Source: Pseudomonadota bacterium
GTDB lineage: Bacteria; Pseudomonadota; Gammaproteobacteria; Steroidobacterales; Steroidobacteraceae
Assembly (NCBI GenBank): GCA_021780395.1
Contig: JAJXYU010000258.1
Location: 1 to 6,501 of the forward strand
Length of the DNA: 6,501 bases
Reading direction: 5' to 3'
A program made the position numbers and the translations under genes. The notes beneath the pieces were generated by a model. That model did no database searches. It had not been told where the DNA came from and was given only the letters and a program-made list of their open reading frames with translations. Below, in pieces: positions 1 through 5,474 of this stretch. The number at the start of each line of letters is the position of its first letter. Within the stretch, counting starts at the first letter, position 1.

Positions 1-881
1 CAATCGGTCTCCTCGATCAGCGACCGGTAGCTCGGCGCATAGCCCTCGTCGGTCAGCAGGTAGCAGGGCCGCTGCCAGCCGAACACGTTGTACGTCGGGT
101 TGCTCCACGGCGTGCACTGATAGCGCTGATTGCCGGCCAGGAAATCCAGGAACAACGCCGAGTGATTGAACACCCAGCGCCGGCGCGCCCGGCCGCGGCG
201 GCGAAAGATCTCGCGAAACAGTTGCTTGCTCGCGTGGCGACCGAGGAACACGTCCTGCCGCGGCGCATGATGGTAGCTGTAACCGGGCGATACCGTGATG
301 CCTTCGATGCCGAGTTCCATCGCGGTGTCGAAGAAATCCGCCACGTCGTCCGGGCTCTCTCCGTTGAACAACGTGCAGTTGATCGTGACCCGGAATCCCT
401 TCTCCCGCGCGAGCCGGATCGCGGCGACCGCCTTGTCGAAGACCCCTTCCTGGCAGACCGATTCGTCGTGACGCTGCCGGTTGCCGTCGAGGTGGATCGA
501 GAAGGTGAGGTACGGCGACGGCCGGTACTCGTCGATGTGTTTGGACAGCAGGATCGCGTTCGTGCACAGGTACACGAATTTCTTGCGGGCGACGATGCCC
601 GCGACGATCTGCGGCATTTCCTTGTGGATCAGGGGTTCGCCGCCCGGAATGGAGACGATCGGCGCGCCGCACTCGTCGACCGCGTGCAGCGCGTCCTCGA
701 CGCTGACGCGTTTTTGCAGGATCTCCTTCGGATAGTCGATCTTGCCGCAGCCGGAGCAGGCGAGATTGCACTGGAACAGCGGTTCCAGCATCAACACCAG
801 CGGGTAGCGCTTGTCGCCACGGAGCTTGCGCGCGGCGAGATAGCGGGCGACCCGGTAAACCTGAAGCAGTGGAATGCCCAT
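1..881 (-). CDS. hpnH: Adenosylhopane synthase HpnH, radical SAM (3' end cut by window edge)
   Basis: HpnH adds the 5'-deoxyadenosyl group of SAM to diploptene, giving adenosylhopane, the first step of hopanoid side-chain building. Reading the minus strand from the ATG at 881-879 gives 293 codons before the edge; the family is usually about 330-390 residues, so the C-terminus is missing. The radical SAM cluster motif CX3CX2C is at C38, C42 and C45, and a GGEP SAM-contact motif at residues 80-83. C106 lies in FVYLCTNA and matches the conserved cysteine reported (from memory) to quench the radical in the Zymomonas enzyme. SIHLDG (128-133) and CTPWSNPTYNVFGW (256-269) are family signatures. The start is well fixed: an in-frame TAG lies at 893-891, four codons upstream, and no other start codon intervenes. 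There is no clear Shine-Dalgarno. Sampled GC (62% at 481-780) is lower than in the plus-strand genes. The gene diverges from hpnI. Identity is very secure. Confidence 0.97.
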   Translation of the reverse strand, partial: MGIPLLQVYRVARYLAARKLRGDKRYPLVLMLEPLFQCNLACSGCGKIDYPKEILQKRVSVEDALHAVDECGAPIVSIPGGEPLIHKEMPQIVAGIVARKKFVYLCTNAILLSKHIDEYRPSPYLTFSIHLDGNRQRHDESVCQEGVFDKAVAAIRLAREKGFRVTINCTLFNGESPDDVADFFDTAMELGIEGITVSPGYSYHHAPRQDVFLGRHASKQLFREIFRRRGRARRRWVFNHSALFLDFLAGNQRYQCTPWSNPTYNVFGWQRPCYLLTDEGYAPSYRSLIEETD

Positions 882-956
882 GCCGGTATTCTAGCCAAAT
901 CGCGCACCGACCGAGAGGATGATTGCGAAGATGTCAGATCGCGGCAGCCGGACCCG
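882..956. promoter_or_regulatory. Divergent hpnH/hpnI intergenic region, probable promoters
   Basis: This 75-bp gap is the only place where both hpnH and the hpnI-L run can start, so promoters for both directions should lie here or just inside hpnH. On the minus strand, TAGAAT at 893-888 matches the -10 consensus at five of six bases and ends six bases before the hpnH ATG, which would start the transcript at or near the start codon. No good -35 sits 17 bp upstream of it (TCTCGG). On the plus strand TATTCT (887-892) is a weaker -10 for hpnI. The gap's role is inferred from gene layout; the exact boxes are tentative. Confidence 0.4.
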
Positions 957-2120
957 ATGAGTCCCGACGTGTTCCAGGCGCTGCGCATGCTCGGGGTCGC
1001 GCTCGCCGTCGCCCCGGCCGCGTACCTTGGTATCGCGCTGTGGGTGGTCCGTCGTGGCGCCGCCGCGGCCGCCGCGGTCGCTGCGCCACCCGCGCACCGG
1101 CCCGCGGTATCCGTGTTGAAGCCGCTGTGCGGGGTCGAGGCGGGCACCTACGACTGCCTGCGATCGTTCTGCGCGCAGGCATATCCGCGGTACGAGATCG
1201 TGTTCGGCGTGCAGGATCCGGCCGATCCAGCGCTCGCGGTCGCCGAACGTCTGGTGCGCGAATTCCCGGCCTTGCCGCTGCGCATCGTCGCGGATCGGCG
1301 ACAGCATGGCGCGAATCGCAAGGTCTCCAACCTGATCAACATGCTCGGCGCGGCGACCCACGATCATCTCGTGCTCGCGGACAGCGACATCCGGGTGGGA
1401 CCCCGGTATCTCGACGCCGTGGTCGCGCCGCTGCTCGAACCCGGGGTCGGCGTGGTCACGACCGCTTATCGGGCGGTCGCTCAACCGGGTCTCGCGTCGT
1501 GGCTCGCGGCGACGTTCGTGAACGATTGGTTCTATCCGTCGGTGCGGGTCGCGGCCGCGTTCGGCTCGCGGGAATTCGCGTTCGGCGCGACGATCGCGCT
1601 GCGCCGCGATGCCCTCGAGGCGATCGGCGGGTTCGAGGCGATCGCGGACCAGCTCGCCGACGACTATGCGCTCGGCGAGGAGACCCGGCGGCGCGGGTTG
1701 CGCACGGTGCTTGCCGCGGTCGAGGTCGAGACGGTCGTGGAGGAGCGCTCGCTGCGCGACTCGCTGCGGCACCTGCTGCGCTGGTTGCGGACGATTCGTG
1801 CGGTGCGGCCGGCGGGTTATGCGGCCTCCCTGGTCACGTTCGGGGTGCCGGTGGCCGCGATCGGCGCGGTGCTCGCCGGCGGCGGACCGCCCGCGGCGGT
1901 CGCGCTCGGGATCGCGGCGCTGGCCCGTCTCGTGCTACATTACGAGGTGCGCGGGCGCGGGGCGCCCTGGTGGGACTGGCTCGCGCTCCCGCTCGGCGAC
2001 TCGCTGAGCCTTGCCCTTTGGTGCTGGGGATTCGTCACGCGCAGCGTGCGCTGGCACGGCGACCGATACCGCCTCGCCGGCGATGGCGCGTTCCAGCGAT
2101 ATGAGGACTCGACGCGATGA
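957..2120 (+). CDS. hpnI: Hopanoid glycosyltransferase HpnI (GT2, ceramide-glucosyltransferase-like)
   Basis: HpnI transfers N-acetylglucosamine to bacteriohopanetetrol, the first of three steps toward BHT glucosamine and BHT cyclitol ether. The 387-residue protein has an N-terminal membrane helix (about 10-31), an alanine-rich linker (34-48), then a GT2 fold opening with VSVLKPLCG (51-59). The metal/nucleotide-sugar DSD is at 142-144, a conserved QLADDYALG with D235/D236 follows, and HLLRW (272-276) stands where related enzymes have (Q/R)XXRW. Hydrophobic C-terminal segments (about 289-326 and 342-361) should anchor it in the inner membrane. The ATG at 957 is chosen because residue 1 directly precedes the expected helix; the same frame stays open back to 162, but that stretch is antisense to hpnH and unlike the family. 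No strong ribosome-binding site is visible. The stop overlaps the hpnJ start as ATGA (2117-2120), suggesting translational coupling. Confidence 0.95.
   Translation: MSPDVFQALRMLGVALAVAPAAYLGIALWVVRRGAAAAAAVAAPPAHRPAVSVLKPLCGVEAGTYDCLRSFCAQAYPRYEIVFGVQDPADPALAVAERLVREFPALPLRIVADRRQHGANRKVSNLINMLGAATHDHLVLADSDIRVGPRYLDAVVAPLLEPGVGVVTTAYRAVAQPGLASWLAATFVNDWFYPSVRVAAAFGSREFAFGATIALRRDALEAIGGFEAIADQLADDYALGEETRRRGLRTVLAAVEVETVVEERSLRDSLRHLLRWLRTIRAVRPAGYAASLVTFGVPVAAIGAVLAGGGPPAAVALGIAALARLVLHYEVRGRGAPWWDWLALPLGDSLSLALWCWGFVTRSVRWHGDRYRLAGDGAFQRYEDSTR
2103..2107 (+). promoter_or_regulatory. Probable Shine-Dalgarno for hpnJ inside the end of hpnI
   Basis: GAGGA lies nine bases before the hpnJ ATG at 2117, within the last codons of hpnI. 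It is the clearest ribosome-binding site in the window and supports the ATG at 2117 as the hpnJ start, together with the ATGA overlap with the hpnI stop. Confidence 0.55.
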
Positions 2121-3538
2121 GAACATTGTTCCTGCATCCCCCGTCATTCGACGGTTTCGACGGCGGCGCCGGAGCGCGTTACCAGGCGAAGCGCGAGGTG
2201 CGTTCGTTCTGGTATCCGACCTGGCTTGCGCAGCCGGCCGCGATGGTGCCGGGGAGCCGTCTGCTCGACGCGCCGGCCGACGGCTTGAGCATGGAGGCGG
2301 TGCTGCCGCTCGCCGATCAATACGACCTCGTGATCATGCACACGAGCACGCCGTCGTTCCCGAAGGACGCGCACGTCGCGGAGCTGCTGAAGGCGCGCAA
2401 CCCCCGGCTCGTGATCGGCATGGTCGGTGCGAAGGTCGCGGTCGACCCGGCGGGTTCACTCGCCGCGTCGCCGGCGATCGACTTCGTCGCGCGCGAGGAG
2501 TTCGACTATACCTGCAAGGAGGTCGCGGAGGGCCGTCCGCTCGCCGAGGTGCTCGGCCTGTCTTATCGCGACGCGGACGGGACCCCGCGACACAACGCGC
2601 CGCGGCCGATGATCGCGGACATGGACGAGCTGCCGTGGGTGTCACCGGTGTACCGGCGCGACCTCACGATCCCGAACTATTTCATCGGTTACCTGCAGCA
2701 TCCGTACGTGTCGATCTACACCGGACGGGGCTGCCGCTCGAAGTGCACGTTCTGCCTGTGGCCGCAGACCGTCGGCGGCCACAAGTACCGCGTGCGCAGT
2801 CCGCAGAACGTCGTCGACGAGGTGCGCTGGATCAAGGAGAACATGCCCGAGGTCAAGGAGATCTTCTTCGACGACGACACGTTCACCGATTTCCGCCCGC
2901 GCGCGGAGGAGATCGCGCGCGGACTGGGCAAGCTCGGCGTCACCTGGTCGTGCAACGCGAAGGCGAACGTGCCGTACGAGACGTTGCGGGTGCTGCGCGA
3001 CAACGGTCTGCGGCTGCTGCTCGTCGGGTACGAGTCCGGCAACGACCAGATCCTGCACAACATCCGCAAGGGCCTGCGAACCGACATCGCGCGGCGCTTC
3101 ACCCGCGATTGCCGCAAGCTCGGCATCACGATCCACGGTACCTTCATCCTGGGCCTGCCCGGAGAGACCCCGGAGACGATCCGCGAGACGATCGACTACG
3201 CGGTCGACATCAATCCGCACACGATCCAGGTTTCGCTCGCGGCGCCGTACCCCGGGACCGAGCTGTACGCCCAGGCGGTCGCGAACGGCTGGCTCAAGGA
3301 GAACGACGGCTTGAACCTCGTGAACAGCGAGGGCGTGCAGCTCGCGCCGATCTCCTATCCGAACCTCGACGCGACGCAGATCCACCAAGCGGTCGAGACG
3401 TTCTACAAGAAGTTCTACTTCCGGCCGCGCAAGATCGCCGAGTTGACCGGCGAGATGTTGACGAGCTGGACCATGACCAAGCGACGACTGCGCGAGGGCG
3501 TCGAGTTCTACCGCTTCCTGCGTGCGCGCGCGGCCTGA
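2117..3538 (+). CDS. hpnJ: Radical SAM protein HpnJ (BHT glucosamine to cyclitol ether)
   Basis: HpnJ is the radical SAM enzyme that genetic work in Burkholderia assigned to contracting the glucosamine ring of BHT glucosamine into the cyclitol of BHT cyclitol ether. The 473-residue protein has an N-terminal B12-binding-like Rossmann domain (about 1-160, starting MRTLFLHPPS), a linker, and a radical SAM barrel. The barrel carries GRGCRSKCTFCLWPQ, with the CX3CX2C cluster ligands at C206, C210 and C213. EIFFDDDTFT (248-257), LLVGYESGN (301-309) and GTFILGLPGET (341-351) are further barrel signatures. The usual DXHXXG cobalamin motif is not seen in the N-domain. About 80 C-terminal residues (395-473) are family-specific. 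No membrane segment is evident, so it is probably cytosolic or peripheral. It follows hpnI with a 4-base overlap and precedes hpnK by 72 bases in the same frame, although the reaction order places it after HpnK. Confidence 0.96.
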   Translation: MRTLFLHPPSFDGFDGGAGARYQAKREVRSFWYPTWLAQPAAMVPGSRLLDAPADGLSMEAVLPLADQYDLVIMHTSTPSFPKDAHVAELLKARNPRLVIGMVGAKVAVDPAGSLAASPAIDFVAREEFDYTCKEVAEGRPLAEVLGLSYRDADGTPRHNAPRPMIADMDELPWVSPVYRRDLTIPNYFIGYLQHPYVSIYTGRGCRSKCTFCLWPQTVGGHKYRVRSPQNVVDEVRWIKENMPEVKEIFFDDDTFTDFRPRAEEIARGLGKLGVTWSCNAKANVPYETLRVLRDNGLRLLLVGYESGNDQILHNIRKGLRTDIARRFTRDCRKLGITIHGTFILGLPGETPETIRETIDYAVDINPHTIQVSLAAPYPGTELYAQAVANGWLKENDGLNLVNSEGVQLAPISYPNLDATQIHQAVETFYKKFYFRPRKIAELTGEMLTSWTMTKRRLREGVEFYRFLRARAA

Positions 3539-3610
3539 CGGCACGGTCGGCGGGGTTATCGCGGTTGCGGCGGCGGCCGTCGTGCGCGGCATCCCCGCGA
3601 CGCTCGAGGC
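3539..3610 (+). other. 72-bp hpnJ-hpnK spacer, open in the shared frame
   Basis: This is the only sizeable gap within the plus-strand run. It is exactly 24 codons long, so hpnJ and hpnK share a frame, and reading it in that frame gives no stop and no ATG, GTG or TTG. A single TGA (3536-3538) is thus all that separates the two reading frames. A 5-bp stem (3585-3589 with 3595-3599) exists but is too small to call a terminator, and no T-run follows. GAGG at 3606-3609 is only one base from the hpnK ATG, too close for a normal ribosome-binding site. Confidence 0.6.
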
Positions 3611-4477
3611 ATGCGTAAGCTCCTGATCGTCACCGCGGACGACTTCGGTCTGCACGAGACGGTCAACGACGCGGTCGAGTCCGCGCATCGCGACGGCGTG
3701 CTCACCGCGGCGAGCCTGATGGTCGCGGCACCGGCCGCCGCGGACGCGGTGCGGCGCGCGCACCGGCTGCCCGACCTGCGGGTCGGCCTGCACCTCGTGC
3801 TCGCGGACGGACCCGCGATCCTGCCGCCGGCATCGATCCCCGCGCTCGTCGACGCCGGGGGCCACTTCGACGCGCACATGGTCGCCCGGGGCTTTCGCTA
3901 TTTCGCGTCGCCGTCGGCACGCCGGCAGATCGAGCGGGAGGTGCGGGCGCAGTTCGACGCTTATCGTGCGACCGGCTTGCGGCTCGATCACGTCGATGCC
4001 CACAAGCACTTCCACCTGCACCCGACCCTGCTCGCGACCCTGATCGCGGTCGGCGCCGACTACGGCCTGCGGGCGGTCCGGGTCCCGGACGAACCGGCGT
4101 GGTTTGCGACGAGCCCCGGGGCCCGCTTCACCGGTGCGGTCGGCGCGGGCCTGCTCGCGCCCTGGCTCGCGGCGATGAAGTGGCGGTTGCGGCGCGCCGG
4201 CATCGCGTACGCCGATCGGGTGTTCGGGATCGCGCGCAGTGGCCGGATGGACGAGGTGGCCTGGCTCGAGATCCTTGCCCGGTTGCCGGACGGCATCACC
4301 GAGGTGTACGCGCACCCGGCGGCGACCGAGGAGCCGATCGTGCCGACGATGCGCGACTACCGGCACGCGGACGAGCTCGCCGCGCTGCGCAGCCCGCGCG
4401 TGCGCGCGGCGATCCAGGCCGCCGGCGCACGGCTCGGCGGATACGGCGATCTCGCCGCGGGGCGTGCGCCCCGATGA
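3611..4477 (+). CDS. hpnK: Hopanoid deacetylase HpnK (ChbG/YdjC family)
   Basis: HpnK removes the acetyl group from BHT-N-acetylglucosamine, the product of HpnI, giving BHT glucosamine; the family is the metal-dependent ChbG/YdjC carbohydrate deacetylases. The 288-residue protein shows the family motifs in order: TADDFG (8-13) with D10/D11, GLHL (59-62) with the metal-ligand candidate H61, DAHKHFHLHP (129-138) with H131 and H133, and YAHPA (233-237) with H235. EEPIVPTMRDYRHADEL (240-256) is a typical C-terminal block. It looks soluble, though residues about 173-190 are fairly hydrophobic. The ATG at 3611 is the first start codon in frame after the hpnJ stop and places TADDFG at the expected distance. 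No normal Shine-Dalgarno is visible. The stop overlaps the hpnL start as ATGA (4474-4477). All expected metal and acid/base residues appear present, so it should be active. Confidence 0.95.
   Translation: MRKLLIVTADDFGLHETVNDAVESAHRDGVLTAASLMVAAPAAADAVRRAHRLPDLRVGLHLVLADGPAILPPASIPALVDAGGHFDAHMVARGFRYFASPSARRQIEREVRAQFDAYRATGLRLDHVDAHKHFHLHPTLLATLIAVGADYGLRAVRVPDEPAWFATSPGARFTGAVGAGLLAPWLAAMKWRLRRAGIAYADRVFGIARSGRMDEVAWLEILARLPDGITEVYAHPAATEEPIVPTMRDYRHADELAALRSPRVRAAIQAAGARLGGYGDLAAGRAPR
4458..4473 (+). promoter_or_regulatory. Perfect GC hairpin abutting the hpnL start codon
   Basis: CGGGGC (4458-4463), loop GTGC (4464-4467) and GCCCCG (4468-4473) form a perfect six-pair all-GC stem ending on the base before the hpnL ATG at 4474. 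It fills the place of the hpnL ribosome-binding site and lies wholly within the last codons of hpnK. Ribosomes finishing hpnK would melt it, so it may force hpnL translation to depend on hpnK. It is not a terminator: no T-run follows. In such GC-rich DNA a chance stem is possible. Confidence 0.45.
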
Positions 4478-5472
4478 AGCTCGCGGTACGGGTCGCGTTC
4501 GTCGTGGGTCTTGCGATCGCGATCGCGCTGATCCTGCGCAGCGGCGCCGCACAGATCTTCGATCTGCTGTCCCGGGCCAGCTGGTGGCTGCTGTGGCTCG
4601 TGCCGCTGCGCGCGGTGCCGATCCTGCTCGACGCGACCGGCTGGCAGGCCCTGTTGCCGGTGCCGACGCGGCTGCGGACGCTGTTCGGGATTGCGTGCAT
4701 CCGCGATGCGATCAACCGCTTGCTCCCCGTCGCGAACGTCGGCGGCGAGATGGTCGGGGTCGGACTGCTCGCGCGGGCCGGCGTCGAGCTGCCGGTGGCG
4801 GCAGCGAGCGTCGTCGTCGAGGTGCTGATGACCCTGATCAGCCAGTACCTGCTGGTCGCGCTCGGGGTGACCTGCATCCTCGAACTGACGGGCGAGGTCG
4901 CGTTGACCGAGGATCTCGCGATCCTGCTCGCCGCGAGCCTGCCGGTGATCGTGCTGCTCGTCGTGCTGATGCGTTACGGCTCGGTGTTCGACTGGCTCCG
5001 GCGGCTCGGCGTGCGACTGATCGGCAGCATGAACGCGGTCACCGGCGGCAAGGCGCCCGCCAGCTTCGGTGCGGGCGCGGCCGGGATCGACGCCGCGATC
5101 CGCGCGTCCTGCCGCGCGCATGGACGGCTGCTGCGCTCGATCGCGTGGCAATTCGCGGGTGCGCTGTCCGGGACGGCCGAGACCTGGCTCGCGCTGCGCT
5201 GGATCGGGCATCCGATCGGCGTCGTCGAGGCGGTCGCGCTCGAGAGCCTGACCCAGGCGGTGCGCAACTTCGTCTTTCTGGTGCCGGCCGGCATCGGCGT
5301 ACAGGAAGCGAGCCTGGTCGGTCTGGGGCACGTGCTCGGCATCGCGCCTGACGTCGCGCTGGCGCTGTCGCTCGCGAAACGGATGCGCGAGATCCTGTTC
5401 GGCGTGCCGGCGCTGGTCGCCTGGCAATGGATCGTCGGGCGCGGCGGTTGCGCGCCGCGCCGCGAGACTTAA
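4474..5472 (+). CDS. hpnL: Hopanoid-associated membrane protein HpnL (UPF0104 / LPG-synthase TM-like)
   Basis: HpnL belongs to the UPF0104 family, related to the membrane part of lysylphosphatidylglycerol synthase (MprF) and sometimes described as flippase-like. Its reaction is not known; a role in moving or presenting modified hopanoids is an inference from context. The 332-residue protein is multi-pass, with clear hydrophobic segments at about 4-21, 36-53, 105-134, 148-166, 262-272 and 305-321, plus weaker ones between. The family motifs LLPVANVGGEMVGVGLL (83-99) and VPAGIGVQEASLVGLG (270-285) are intact. No soluble lysyl-transferase domain is attached, as expected for stand-alone HpnL. The ATG at 4474 overlaps the hpnK stop and gives the family-typical short N-terminus before the first helix; the longer open frame upstream is a shadow of hpnK. 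It ends against hpnA with a shared TTAA and no room for a separate terminator. Confidence 0.92.
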   Translation: MKLAVRVAFVVGLAIAIALILRSGAAQIFDLLSRASWWLLWLVPLRAVPILLDATGWQALLPVPTRLRTLFGIACIRDAINRLLPVANVGGEMVGVGLLARAGVELPVAAASVVVEVLMTLISQYLLVALGVTCILELTGEVALTEDLAILLAASLPVIVLLVVLMRYGSVFDWLRRLGVRLIGSMNAVTGGKAPASFGAGAAGIDAAIRASCRAHGRLLRSIAWQFAGALSGTAETWLALRWIGHPIGVVEAVALESLTQAVRNFVFLVPAGIGVQEASLVGLGHVLGIAPDVALALSLAKRMREILFGVPALVAWQWIVGRGGCAPRRET

Positions 5473-5474
5473 GT
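5467..5474. other. Palindromic shared stop of convergent hpnL and hpnA
   Basis: ACTTAAGT is an exact 8-base palindrome. Read on the plus strand it gives the last codon and stop of hpnL (ACT TAA, stop 5470-5472); read on the minus strand it gives the last codon and stop of hpnA (ACT TAA, stop 5471-5469). The two coding regions overlap by four bases. No stem-loop with a T-run is seen on either side, so the transcripts probably run into each other. Confidence 0.9.

Noticed and set aside
1050..1100. GC-rich repeat-like run in hpnI (gccgcc/gcggcc units)
   Set aside because: It encodes an alanine-rich linker after the first membrane helix; no regular repeat unit beyond the codon bias.
3585..3599. 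Possible terminator stem in the hpnJ-hpnK spacer
   Set aside because: Only five base pairs, no T-run, and such stems are common by chance at this GC content.
2011..3618. A 535-codon plus-strand frame overlapping hpnJ
   Set aside because: Arg-rich out-of-frame shadow with no motifs; hpnJ in the real frame carries the full radical SAM signature.
2642..4552. A 636-codon open frame on the minus strand across hpnJ and hpnK
   Set aside because: It is Arg/Asp/Val-rich shadow sequence produced by high third-position GC; it has no recognisable domain and lies opposite two clear enzymes.
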